This document shows positions 37,401 to 46,200 of a stretch of 64,000 bases of DNA, in pieces; position 1 is the stretch's first letter; each line of letters begins with the position of its first letter. The translations under genes were made by a program, and so were the position numbers. The stretch is from positions 1 through 64,000 of the forward strand of contig NZ_JAHWGP010000039.1 of assembly GCF_020873915.1 (NCBI RefSeq). Direction: 5' to 3'. This DNA comes from Streptomyces sp. DH5. GTDB lineage: Bacteria; Actinomycetota; Actinomycetes; Streptomycetales; Streptomycetaceae. The notes under the pieces were generated by a model. The model was not told where the DNA came from. It worked only from the letters and a program-made list of their open reading frames with translations, and did not search any database.

Positions 37401-38491
37401 ACCTCCAGGCGCAGCGTGGTCCGGCCGGGCTTCCAGGCGAGCGCGCCGGTGAGGTCGAGCACCACCGCGTTGCGGAAGCCGGGCCCGTCGAAGCGGTGCC
37501 CCGCCGGCACCGTGCAGCCGTCGATCACGACGACCGTGTACGGCTCCTCCCGTCCCGGCACCGCGTCGGGGTCGGCACCCGGCCGCTCCAGGAACTCCGC
37601 GCCGAGCAGGTTCTCCAGCTCGGTGAAGGCCGAGGCGATCATGCGGGCCGGCCCGGCGCCGTCCTCCTCGTGCCGGTGCAGGCCGTGCGGCAGCCACTTC
37701 GCCCACTCCCACTGCGCACGCCGCTCGTCCGAGACGCACAGCGCGATCCACAGGTCGTCGGGGGAGTGGAACACCGCCAACTGTGCGATCAGGGCGCGCG
37801 CCTGGGCGCGTATCCGCTCCTCGTCACCGCGGAACAGCACCTTCGACCAGGCCCGCAGATAGATGGCGATGGGCTGGTCCCGGACCGTGGAGTAGGCCCG
37901 GGTGAAGCTGCGCAGCGCGTGCGCCGACAGCGGCTCCAGATCCTCGACGGGCTTGGTCGACAGCGGCGTCAGCCGCATGGCGAGCCGCTGGTCGCCCACG
38001 CCCATGCGCACCTCGGCGAAGTCCTCGTCCGACGCCCGCCGTTCCCACAGCCGGGTGCTGCGCACCAGCGACGACAGCGCCTCCGGTTCCGGATGGCGCC
38101 AGGCGAGGGCGCGCTGCTGCTCCACGACGGACGCCCGCACCACGCGCCGGGTCTGCCCCAGATAGCGCAGGTAGTCGCGGCGCTCGCCCTTCAGCCGCTG
38201 CTTGCGCTCGCCGTTGCGGCGCATGACCTGCCCCAGCATCATCCCCGCCGACGCGATCACCATCACCCCGAGCGCGATGTAGATGAACCCGCCGCTGTCC
38301 CGGCTCATCCCCGGCCGCATGAACATCAGCATCATGGAGACCGACATCAGCGCCATCGGCAGATACGTCCACACCGCGGAACTGTCCGGGACGACTTCCG
38401 GAAGTGTCGGAGGCTCCTGCAGACTCAGTTCCCCCGACGGCATTTCAGGCCCTTTACGACGGGCCGGCCGGCGGAACAGGATCACGCTCAA
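34493..38491 (-). CDS. eccC: type VII secretion ATPase EccC
   Basis: A 1,332-aa FtsK/SpoIIIE-type motor ATPase that recognises and drives substrates through the ESX pore. Two N-terminal transmembrane helices (near residues 40-85) are followed by three ATPase domains in one chain: Walker A at ~487 (GATGSGKSE), ~850 (GGPQSGKST) and ~1133 (GDTESGKTN). Walker B regions are VVVDEFSEL, FLAIDGWAT and ILVDDYDMV; domains 2 and 3 lack the catalytic Glu after the Asp, so domain 1 is probably the main ATPase. TTG 38491 gives MSVILFRRPARRKGPE, matching the usual EccC N-terminus, and GGAGGA lies upstream. GTG 38485 is an alternative. It is encoded divergently from eccD. Confidence 0.95.
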   Translation of the reverse strand: MSVILFRRPARRKGPEMPSGELSLQEPPTLPEVVPDSSAVWTYLPMALMSVSMMLMFMRPGMSRDSGGFIYIALGVMVIASAGMMLGQVMRRNGERKQRLKGERRDYLRYLGQTRRVVRASVVEQQRALAWRHPEPEALSSLVRSTRLWERRASDEDFAEVRMGVGDQRLAMRLTPLSTKPVEDLEPLSAHALRSFTRAYSTVRDQPIAIYLRAWSKVLFRGDEERIRAQARALIAQLAVFHSPDDLWIALCVSDERRAQWEWAKWLPHGLHRHEEDGAGPARMIASAFTELENLLGAEFLERPGADPDAVPGREEPYTVVVIDGCTVPAGHRFDGPGFRNAVVLDLTGALAWKPGRTTLRLEVDEGGVALVRTDRDRKEQSTVLGRPDRLGTVGALALARLLAPYRMSVGGDDSKPLADDVELTSLLNIPDLHRHDPATLWERSTGSARLRVPIAVSGEGRPVELDIKESAQGGTGPHGMLIGATGSGKSELLRTLVLGLALTNSSETLNFVLVDFKGGATFLGLDELPHTSAVITNLADEVALVARMQDALHGELIRRQELLRAAGNYTSALEYEKARQSGTPLQPLPSLFVVVDEFSELLASHRDFMELFVMIGRLGRSLGVHLLLASQRLDEGRMHQLESHLSYRIGLRTFSAMESRGVLGVPDAYELPAQPGAGFLKSGVDALTRFRAAYVSGPYQRRRAVARAQVARQVVPWTAEWVVPRAPADPDPAGEPDEPETEPGAEGEGDGGGETLLSVALDRLRGAGPPAHQVWLPPLERPATLDQILPPLAPDPRYGLTTADWPLRGRLTVPVGVVDRPFDQLRDLLTVDLSAAGGHVAIAGGPQSGKSTLLRTLITALALTHTPREVQFYCLDFGGGTLASLDGLPHVSGVAARVDTERVGRTIAEVTSLLARRERFFLEHGIDSMATYRKRRAAGEFPDEPHGDVFLAIDGWATVRQDFDRHIPTFNALAARGLNYGVHLIVTTARWVELSSSVRDQTGTRLELRMGDPMDSQIDSRKAATIPRSAGRGLTPDKLHYLSALPRVDGVEDADDLADGVAGLVAAIAENWTGPAAPRVRMLPAKLPVEELPQAEGEHGLRIAIGLDENELAPVWHDFTESPHLIVVGDTESGKTNLLKLVVRGITERYTPAEARIMTVDYRRELVESVPEAYRLGHAVSLDMLRDLVDGAARAVKQRVPGEDVAPSRMRLCDWWQGPRLFILVDDYDMVGGGPMTQPFAPLLDHLALGHEVGLHLVVARSSAGAGRGLNEALLRRLQEVNTPGLLMSCPPSEGYLFGSVKGRELIPGRAVRIARRKTLQVQTGLVEGER

Positions 38492-38784
38492 CGAACGTCC
38501 TCCTCCATGATTTCGGAAGGAATTCCAGGGAAACCCCGCGGGAACGACGGGGGTCACTCGTAAAGGGTCAGAATGCCGCGCGAAGGCGGCGGGAGAATGT
38601 CCACGGGGTTCCGTGGAGCTGAACTCACCGCGTGGTGTTGCGAAAAGCCCGGCGTCCGGTCAAACTCGTCGGCGCATGCCCCGTCCGACTTTTCCGTCGC
38701 GTTCGGCGACCGGCCGGTGAGCCGCTGCCACCTTCCAGCCACCGCGCATTCCGTGGCCCGCCAGAGAGTGTGAACCCCGAACCC
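38492..38784. promoter_or_regulatory. divergent regulatory region between eccC and eccD
   Basis: A 293-bp region between divergent machine genes, less GC-rich than its neighbours. It includes a GGAATTCC palindrome (near 38518-38525), the dyad CCACGG-GGTT-CCGTGG at 38601-38616, and AT-richer DNA with TTTCGGAAGGAATT close to eccC. Promoters for both directions are expected here, but no -35/-10 pair is certain. No gene is supported. Confidence 0.4.
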
Positions 38785-40182
38785 ATGACTGAGATTCAGG
38801 CGGCAAGCCTGTGCCGCGTCACCGTACGCGCCCCGGCCAGGACCGTCGACCTGGCCGTGCCCTCCGACGTCCCCGTCGCCGACCTGCTGCCCACAGTGAT
38901 CGCGTACGGAGGGGACGACCTGGAGGAATCCGGCCTGGAGCACGGCGGTTGGGTGCTCCAACGCCTCGGTGGTCCACCGCTCGACCCCGAGAGTACCTTG
39001 GACTCCCTCGGTCTGCGGGACGGAGAGGAGCTTCATCTCCGCCCGCGCACCGAGGAGTTGCCCGAGGTGCACATCGACGACCTGGTCGACGGCATCTCCG
39101 ACGGCATGACCCGCAGACCGCACGGCTGGAGCGCGGAGGCGGGCCGGCGCCTGCTGCGCGGACTGGCCGCGGCCACCCTCGCCCTGGGCGTCGTGCTGCT
39201 GGCCGCGCCGGGGACGGCGGGCTGGATACGGGCGGTCGCCGCCGCGGCCGCCGGACTGCTGCTGATCGCCGGGGCGGGCGCCGCCTCCCGCGCCGTCGGG
39301 GACGCGGGGGCCGGCTCGGTGCTCGGCCTGATGGCGGCCCCCTACTTCGCGCTGGCGGGCTGGCTGCTGCCCGGCGGCGACCTGGGCGGCGCCGACGGCG
39401 AGGCGGTCCTCGGCGCCCGGCTGCTGGCGGCGTCCGCGGCCGGTGGCGCGGGCGCGGTGCTCGCCCTGGCGGCGGTCGGCGTGTACCCGGCGCTGTTCAT
39501 CGGCGCGGCCTCGGTCGCGGCGGCGGGCGCGCTCGGCGCCGCCCTCATCACCCTGGACCTGGCCCCGCAGCAGGCGGCCGGTGTGGTGGCCGTCGTGGTG
39601 GTGCTCTTCGGCGGGTTCGTGCCGTCCCTGTCGTTCCGTCTGGCCGGCATGCGGATGCCGCCCCTGCCGACCAACGTCCAGCAGCTCCAGCAGGGCATCG
39701 ACCCCTACTCCTCCTCCGACGTCGACGCGCGGTCGGCGCTGGCGGACGGCTGGATGACCGCCCTTTACGGCGCCATCGGCCTGGTGTGCCTGCCCTGCCA
39801 GGCGGCCCTCCTGACCGACCCGGGACTCGCGCAGGTCCTCACCGTCGTCGCCCTCTCCCTCCTCCTGCTGCTGCACAGCAGGGGCCTGGGCAACGTGTGG
39901 CAGCGGCTGGCACTGACCACCGCCGGGGCCTGGGGCGTGGCCCTGCTGCTGTTCGCCTCCGCGCGCTCCCTCGCCCCGGTGGACCGGCTGACCCTGACGG
40001 CCGGCCTGATGGGGCTGGCCGCGGCGATCATCATCGCCTCGTGGACCGTGCCCGGGCGGCGGCTCGTCCCGTACTGGGGGCGCGCGGCCGAACTGCTGCA
40101 CTCGCTCGCCGCCATCAGCATCCTGCCGTTGACGCTCTGGTCGATGGGCGTCTACGGCCGGCTCCGCGGCATCAACGGCTGA
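38785..40182 (+). CDS. eccD: type VII secretion integral membrane protein EccD
   Basis: A 465-aa core pore subunit. Residues ~1-85 form the cytoplasmic ubiquitin-like (YukD) domain (CRVTVRAPARTVDLAVPSDV, GLRDGEELHLRP). About eleven transmembrane helices follow (ATLALGVVLLAAPG, AAAGLLLIAGAGAA, VVAVVVVLFGGFVPSL and more), the number known for EccD. ATG 38785 (MTEIQAASLCRVTV) matches the family start. GTG 38770, in frame, would add MNPEP; neither has a convincing ribosome-binding site. eccB follows after 18 bp, so the two are probably cotranscribed. Confidence 0.92.
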   Translation: MTEIQAASLCRVTVRAPARTVDLAVPSDVPVADLLPTVIAYGGDDLEESGLEHGGWVLQRLGGPPLDPESTLDSLGLRDGEELHLRPRTEELPEVHIDDLVDGISDGMTRRPHGWSAEAGRRLLRGLAAATLALGVVLLAAPGTAGWIRAVAAAAAGLLLIAGAGAASRAVGDAGAGSVLGLMAAPYFALAGWLLPGGDLGGADGEAVLGARLLAASAAGGAGAVLALAAVGVYPALFIGAASVAAAGALGAALITLDLAPQQAAGVVAVVVVLFGGFVPSLSFRLAGMRMPPLPTNVQQLQQGIDPYSSSDVDARSALADGWMTALYGAIGLVCLPCQAALLTDPGLAQVLTVVALSLLLLLHSRGLGNVWQRLALTTAGAWGVALLLFASARSLAPVDRLTLTAGLMGLAAAIIIASWTVPGRRLVPYWGRAAELLHSLAAISILPLTLWSMGVYGRLRGING

Positions 40183-40200
40183 CCCGGGAGACACGGCGAC

Positions 40201-41673
40201 ATGCACAGCAAACGCGACCAGGTGCAGGCGCACCTCTTCATCATGGGGCGGCTGGCCTCGGCCATGCTGCGCGCCGAGCCGGACGCCCCGGAGAGCCCGC
40301 TGGGCCGGACCAACCGCGGCGCCGCGATCGGCGTGATCGTCGCCGTGCTGGTGTGCGCCGGGGCGTTCGTCTTCGGGCTGCTCCGGCCCGGCGGCAACGA
40401 CTCCTGGCGGTCGGGGGAGAACCTGGTCGTCGACAAGCAGACCGGCGCGCGCTACCTGTACCTGGACGGGCGGCTGCGCCCGGTGCGCAACTACGCCTCG
40501 GCCCGGCTGGTCAGCGGCGGGGACATCGGCGTCACCACGGTGGGCACGTCCTCCCTGGCCGGCACCCCGCACGGCACGCCGGTCGGCATCCCGGACGCGC
40601 CCGAGGCGCTGCCGGGCACGGGCGACCTGGACCGCACGCCGTGGCTGGTGTGCTCGGACGTCGCGCCGCGGACGACGGGCGTCGTCACGGCGACCACGAC
40701 GCTCGCCCTCGGCGCCGACGCCCCGCGGGACGTGCCGGGCGGCAGGCGGCTGGGCGAGGACGAGGGCGTGCTGGTCGCCGGTCCTGACGACGCCACGTAC
40801 CTGCTGTGGCAGGGCAGTCGGCTGCGCCTGGACGAACGGGCGAAGGCGGCCGCGGCCCTCGGGTACGGCGACGTCACCCCGCGTCCCGTCTCCGCGGCGT
40901 TCCTCGACGCCTTCCCGCTCGGCCCCGACCTCGCCCCCGCCGACGTGCCCGGCCAGGGTGGGAAGGGACCCGAACTGGCCGGGCGGGACACCAGGATCGG
41001 GCAGCTCTTCCGGGTCGACGTCCCCGGCTCCGACGCCCGCCACCACCTGCTCACCCGGGAGGGTCTGGTGCCGCTCACCGACACCGGGACGGCCCTCCTG
41101 CTGGGCGACCCGCGCACACGGGAGAAGGCGTACGGCGGGGGTCCCGCGTCCGTCGGGACGCTCGGCGCGGACACCCTGGCCGGGCACCTCGCGCCCGGCA
41201 CGGAGGACCCGGGTACGGCGGGGCTCCCCGCGCGGCCGCCGAAGGCGGTCACCGTCGCCGCCGGCTCCGTGGCCTGCGCGGAGGTCGACTCCACGGACTC
41301 CGGTGTGCGCGTGGGCACGTCGGTGCTCCCCTCCAGCGCCCTGCCCCGCGCCGTGCAGCCGCCGGCGCCCGAGACCGAACCGGGCTGCCTGAGGGTCGAC
41401 TCCATCGCCGTACGGGCCGGGAAGGGCGCGCTGGTGCGGGCGTCGAGCGCGAGCGGCAGCGCGCTGGGCGACACCACGTACCTGGTGACGGACGAGGGGG
41501 TGAAGTACCGGCTGCTGTCCCAGGAGGCGGTCAAGGCGCTGGGCTACGAGGGTGCCGCGGCGCGCACGATGCCGGCCCCGATGCTGGCGATGCTGCCCAG
41601 CGGTCCGGACCTGACGCCCGAGGCGGCGTCGGAGGGCCGGGCCCGGGTGACGCTGCGGTGCCCCGGACCGTAG
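40201..41673 (+). CDS. eccB: type VII secretion protein EccB
   Basis: A 490-aa membrane-anchored core component. The start MHSKRDQVQAHLFIMGRLAS is the classic EccB motif. One transmembrane helix (GVIVAVLVCAGAFVFGLL) is followed by a large extracytoplasmic domain (GENLVVDKQTGARYLYLDGR, TYLLWQGSRLRL, TYLVTDEGVKYRLLS). It has paired Cys (LVCSDV, SVACAE, GCLRV) likely to form disulfides outside. In structures of ESX complexes EccB dimers join the pore subunits on the outer face. Spacing to eccD is 18 bp. It is the last machine gene before the substrate operon. Confidence 0.93.
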   Translation: MHSKRDQVQAHLFIMGRLASAMLRAEPDAPESPLGRTNRGAAIGVIVAVLVCAGAFVFGLLRPGGNDSWRSGENLVVDKQTGARYLYLDGRLRPVRNYASARLVSGGDIGVTTVGTSSLAGTPHGTPVGIPDAPEALPGTGDLDRTPWLVCSDVAPRTTGVVTATTTLALGADAPRDVPGGRRLGEDEGVLVAGPDDATYLLWQGSRLRLDERAKAAAALGYGDVTPRPVSAAFLDAFPLGPDLAPADVPGQGGKGPELAGRDTRIGQLFRVDVPGSDARHHLLTREGLVPLTDTGTALLLGDPRTREKAYGGGPASVGTLGADTLAGHLAPGTEDPGTAGLPARPPKAVTVAAGSVACAEVDSTDSGVRVGTSVLPSSALPRAVQPPAPETEPGCLRVDSIAVRAGKGALVRASSASGSALGDTTYLVTDEGVKYRLLSQEAVKALGYEGAAARTMPAPMLAMLPSGPDLTPEAASEGRARVTLRCPGP

Positions 41674-41709
41674 CGGGCGGGCGGCGGCCCGGGCCGTAGC
41701 GGGCGGGCG
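41668..41709. repeat. 16-bp direct repeat at the 3' end of eccB
   Basis: CCGTAGCGGGCGGGCG occurs at 41668-41683, covering the eccB stop codon, and again at 41694-41709. It looks like a local duplication of the gene end. A CGGCCCGGGCCG palindrome lies between the copies. Confidence 0.8.
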
Positions 41710-41918
41710 CGGGGTGACCGGGCGGCGGCCGTCAGGGAAATTCTCGGCACCCCGCGGTCACCTCACGTCCATCGGTGAATGCGGCGACGTCCCCCACGGC
41801 GTCGCCGACGTCCGTTCTGTCCGGCCGTATTCACCACGTCGCTCACCTGAGCGGAGCGAATTCCGGGTTATCGCTCAATTGAGCCCGTGGATAGCGGACT
41901 TCGCGGTTCCGCGGGCAA

Positions 41919-41948
41919 TTGCCAAACAAGTTGAGGGCTGCATAGCAT
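41919..41948 (+). promoter_or_regulatory. candidate promoter for the Esx/effector operon
   Basis: TTGCCA (41919-41924) and TAGCAT (41943-41948) are separated by 18 bp, in the most AT-rich part of the 386-bp gap between eccB (41673) and the first esx gene (42060). Two CAATTG elements occur nearby. This would give a leader of about 105 bases. The remainder of the gap (41710-41900) shows no gene or clear structure. Confidence 0.35.
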
Positions 41949-42059
41949 CTGGCCGTCCCGTGGCCCCGCGATTCGGTTGCGCTCGCGGGAACACCCTGTC
42001 TGCCCACGGGGTGACACGGGGTCGCCGCCCGGTGAGTTCCGCCGACAAGGAGTTTCCAC

Positions 42060-42410
42060 ATGGCCATGCAGCAGTCCGAGGAACGCGCCACCCGTAACGG
42101 GATCATGGCGCTGGAACAGGCCTTCACCGGTGTTCAGCGCTGTCAGCAGGACGTCCAGTCCACGTCGCACACGCTCGCCTCGAATTACGGGGGCGTGGAC
42201 GGCGGAAAGTACAAGAAGCTGCTGGAGCAGTGGGACGAGCACGTCGACACCATCCTGATCAACCTGGACCGGATGGTCGACGAGCTCAACGGCACGCTCC
42301 GGGAGCACGGGCTGGTGCAGGGATCCACCAGTGACGCGATCGACGCGGAGTACTCGCGTTCCACGCAGGTGTTCGACGAGCTCAACGGCACCAACACGTC
42401 GTCGAACTGA
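42060..42410 (+). CDS. Esx-like (WXG100-superfamily) secretion substrate, lacking WXG
   Basis: A 116-aa helical protein with the size and helix-turn-helix layout of ESX substrates. The usual Trp-x-Gly turn is replaced by NYGGVDGGKY (Tyr-Gly-Gly). Helix 1 is EQAFTGVQRCQQDVQSTSH and helix 2 KLLEQWDEHVDTILINLD. A single Cys is in helix 1. AAGGAG lies seven bases before ATG 42060. It is encoded 69 bp before a second Esx-like gene and probably forms a heterodimer with it. I see no C-terminal Tyr-x3-Asp/Glu export motif, so it is likely the EsxA-like partner that depends on the other subunit for export. Residue assignments are by eye. Confidence 0.8.
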   Translation: MAMQQSEERATRNGIMALEQAFTGVQRCQQDVQSTSHTLASNYGGVDGGKYKKLLEQWDEHVDTILINLDRMVDELNGTLREHGLVQGSTSDAIDAEYSRSTQVFDELNGTNTSSN

Positions 42411-42479
42411 TCCCGGGCCCACCCGCCTGCCACCCACCCCCTCCCCTCTCGTCGTTCTCCCGGTGAATCGAGGACTCCG

Positions 42480-42800
42480 ATGGACTTCTCCGACGGCTAC
42501 ATCTACGTCGACTACAACCATGCCGAAGGCGCGGCGGACGACATGGTCGGCCAGTCCCAGGCGATCATGAGCATCCTGGCCAACCTGGAAATGGAGCTGG
42601 CCGAACTCCGCAACAGCTGGATCGGTGACGACAGGGACGTCTACAGCGAGGTCCAGGCGAAGTGGGACAACGCTGTCGAGAACATCAAGACGCTGCTCGC
42701 CAACCACTCCGGTCTGCTCACCGAGATCTCCTCCAACTACCGCTACACCGAGCAGAACCTGTCCCAGCGGTGGGGCGACATCAGGATCGGCAGCCGCTGA
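42480..42800 (+). CDS. WXG100-family secretion substrate (EsxB-like)
   Basis: A 106-aa protein with a canonical WXG turn (NSWIGDDRDVYSEV) between two long helices. The C-terminal part contains YRYTE, which fits the Tyr-x3-Asp/Glu export signal recognised by EccC in ESX systems. It is small, acidic and without a Sec signal. It follows the WXG-less partner by 69 bp and precedes a small acidic protein by 28 bp in the same operon. It probably pairs with the upstream protein, like the EsxA/EsxB heterodimer described for Streptomyces coelicolor. Confidence 0.9.
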   Translation: MDFSDGYIYVDYNHAEGAADDMVGQSQAIMSILANLEMELAELRNSWIGDDRDVYSEVQAKWDNAVENIKTLLANHSGLLTEISSNYRYTEQNLSQRWGDIRIGSR

Positions 42801-42828
42801 CGCCGGCCGCTGACGCAAGGGTGATCGC

Positions 42829-43275
42829 ATGGCCGTCACGGTCCTCGACAGCACGTTCCTGAAGAACTTCATCAACCACCAGATCGACGGCTTCCGCACG
42901 TCCCTGGAGAACATCCTCAAGGACAGCCCGACCGCCGGACCGGCGATCTCGTTCATCGCGGACAGCATCTCGACCACGACGATCCTGTCCTCGAAGCCGC
43001 TCGTCATCGGCCCCATGGCCGACGAGAACAGCGTGGTCGGCGGGGGAGCCCTGAACAAGGTCATCCGGCAGGGCGCGGGCGAGGTCGAGCGCATCCTGGA
43101 GGACCAGACGGTTCTCTTCGAGGACCTCGAACAGGCCCTGTGGGACACGATCGACGAGCTGGCCACGGCTCAGGGCAAGAACCTCGAGAACATCACCGCG
43201 GACGAGTTCATGGACATCTTCGAGGATGTCGACAGTGATCTCGACAATCCGGGTGGGACCGAAGAGGAAGAGTAG
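42829..43275 (+). CDS. small acidic T7SS-operon protein of unknown function
   Basis: A 148-aa protein rich in Asp and Glu, with a C-terminal tail DNPGGTEEEE. Predicted alpha-helical segments include TFLKNFINHQIDGFRTSLE and EVERILEDQTVLFEDLEQAL. No signal peptide, Cys or membrane helix. I do not recognise a domain. ATG 42829 is preceded by AAGGGTGA. Its place between the Esx pair and the AAWKG-type gene, all closely spaced, suggests a substrate, chaperone or immunity-like role; this is inference only. Confidence 0.7.
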   Translation: MAVTVLDSTFLKNFINHQIDGFRTSLENILKDSPTAGPAISFIADSISTTTILSSKPLVIGPMADENSVVGGGALNKVIRQGAGEVERILEDQTVLFEDLEQALWDTIDELATAQGKNLENITADEFMDIFEDVDSDLDNPGGTEEEE

Positions 43276-43287
43276 CGGAGTCCGGCG

Positions 43288-46200
43288 ATGGCCAACCCCA
43301 GGGACAACAACGACGACTACTGGAAGAAGGCAGTCGACCTGCTCACCGGCTACGTTCTGCCGGAGCGGAAGACGTTGTTCGACACCCTCAAGGGCAACGA
43401 CGACATCCCGATGATCCACGTCCGGGTGGAGGACGAGGGTGGTCCGGGCTTCTCGTCGGGTTTCCTGTCCTCGGGCGGTTGGGGCACGCACAACACCAAC
43501 TACACCATCCCGTACTACCAGCCGTCCGGAAACGGCACCGACGTCTCCGAAGGCAGCTACCTCTACCAGTACCGCGTGTACATCACCTTTCTCGCCACGC
43601 CCTCGGCCGCTCCCCCGAGCGGGGAGGACGTGATCGCCAAGTTCGAGAAGACGAGCAAGGTCCTGATGGACAAGGGCGGTTCGAACAGCGAGGGCGAGAA
43701 GCTCGACTGGGACACCAGCGCCCTGGTCCAGTACATCTACGGTGCCAAGGCCGCCCTCGACCAGATGACGATGTGGCCCTACTCCACCCACGGATTCGAG
43801 AACCGCGGCGTCACGGTGGGCGACGGCGGCTACGTCGACCTGCTCACCTTCACGAACACGGCCAAGGCGTTCGACCGGGTCGTGAAGTTCTTCGAGGACA
43901 GCGCGGTCACCATCGGCAAGTGGGACACCGAGAACATCGGAGAGGGCAGCGACTCCTGGGACGGCACGTCGGCCGCCATCTTCAAGGAGCTCATCCACAA
44001 ACTGGCCCGGAACTACGAGGGGTACGCCGACCAGCTCGACGGCAAGGGCACCGACGGCTCCGCGGTCACCATCGACGGGGTGACGGTGAGGTCCGAGCCG
44101 GCCCGGGCGCTGGCCGCGGCCCAGGGCGTCGTCCTCGAGCAGGCGCAGAACCTGCGTAACGCCTGGGTGGCGTGGAGGGCCGAGAGCAATCCGCAGCGCT
44201 GGCTCTACGACATGCTTCAGGACGCCCGGTTCACCCTCATCGACACCCAGTACGACAAGACGGACTTCGACACGGTGTCCAGTGGCTCCGGGCCGTACAC
44301 CACCTGGCACACCTATGTGGTGTCGACCGCCGGCTTCCGGAACGAGATCGTCATCGGGGAGAAGTCGTACGGCAAGCCGAGCGACATGTCCACGTGGAAG
44401 GCGATCGCCGACGAGGCGGTGCGCCGGTGGGAGCAGTCCGTGCAGGACTGGCTCGGCACGAAGGGCGCCGAGGCCATCGTGGCCATCAACAAGGCGTTCA
44501 AGGAAGCCGAGAAGGCGTTCGACACCAGCATCACCGACAGGGACGACCGTCCCCTCTCCGAGATCTCCGCCAAGGAAGAGGCCGACGCCGAGAAGAAGAA
44601 GGCGGAGGCCGAAGCGGCGGCAGCCAAGGCCCAGGCGGAGAAGGAGAAGGCCGAGGCCAAGGCGGAGGCGGAGAGGGAGAAGGCCGAGGCCAAGGCCGAG
44701 CGCGACCGCGAGAAGGCGGAGGCGGAGAAGGAGAAGGCGGAGGCCAAGGCGGAGGCGGAGAGGGAGAAGGCCGAGGCCAAGGCCGAGCAGGCCGCCGCCA
44801 AGGAAGAGGCCGAGAGGGAGAAGGCGGAGGCCAAGGCGGAGCAGGAGCGCGAGAAGGCCGAGGCCAAGGCCGAACAGGCCGCCGCCAAGGAAGAGGCCGA
44901 GAGGGAGAAGGCGGAGGCCAAGGCGGAGCAGGAGCGCGAGAAGGCCGAGGCCAAGGCCGAACAGGCCGCCGCCAAGGAGGACGCCGAGAAGGAGAAGGCC
45001 GAAGCCAAGCAGGCGGCCGCCGAGCAGCAGGCGTTCGTCCTCGCGCAGAACCAGAAGGCTCAGGACGAGGCGAAGAAGGAACGGGAAAGGGCCACGGCCC
45101 AGGCCGAAGCCGACCGCGCCGAGGCGAAGGCCGAGCAGGAGGCCGCGAAGGACGAGGCGGCGAAGGAGAAGGCCGCGGCGAAGGCCGAGCAGGAGGCCGC
45201 GAAGGCGGAGGCGAAGGCCGAGCAGGAGGCGGCCAAGGCGCAGGCCGAGCAGGAGAAGGCCGCCGCCAAGGCCGAGCAGGAGACCGCCAAGGACGAGGCG
45301 AAGCAGGAGCAGGCGGCCGCCAGGGCCGAGGCGGAGCGCGAACAGGGAGCGGCCAGGTCGGAGGCCGCCGCCGAGCGGGAGGCCGCCAAGCGGGACCAGG
45401 CCGACGCACAGGCCAGGGCGGAGGCCCAGCAGGAGGAGGTCCGCCGCGAGGCACTGCGGGAGCAGCAGCAGGCCCGGCTGGACGCCCAGAACGCCAAGGC
45501 CGACGCACAGGCCGACTACGAGCAGCAGAAGGCCGAGGCCCGCGCCGAGCGCGACGCCGCCCTCCGGGACGCCGACCGTCAGGAGGCGGCGGCGCGACAG
45601 GAGTACGAGCAGGAGAAGGCCGAGGCCCGGGAGCAACGGGACCAGGCGCGGCAGGACGCCGAGCAGGATCGGGCCGAGGCACGCCGGGAGTACGAGCGCG
45701 AGATCGCCGCCGGCACCGACGAGAAGGAGGCCCGCGAGGAGTACGACCGGCGGATCGCGGAGATCGACGCCGCCGAACGGCAGGCCGTCGAACGGGCGGA
45801 CGCCGCCGAGGCCGAGGCCAGGCGCGAGTACGACCGGGCGAAGGCCGACGTCCAGGCGGAGCGGGACGAGGCTCGTACGGACGCCGAGCAGGCGCGCAAG
45901 GACGCCAAGGCCGAGTACGACCGGCGCATGGGCGACATCCAGGCCGAGTACGACCGGATCGGCGCCGGCGGGAAGGACATCGACGAGCTGATCCGGCAGC
46001 GCATCGCCGACCTCCCCGAGCCCCCCGACCTCTCCGCCCTCGGCCCGGGCGGCCCGACCGGCTCCGCCGGCTCCGCGTACTCGTCGGTGTTCGACGACAA
46101 CCTCTACAACCAGGACGACCTCTCCTCGGCGCTCGGGCGTCCGCAGGGCGGTGACGCCCTGGCGGGCGCCTCCGCCGGCGGAGCCGGCACGGGAGCGGGC

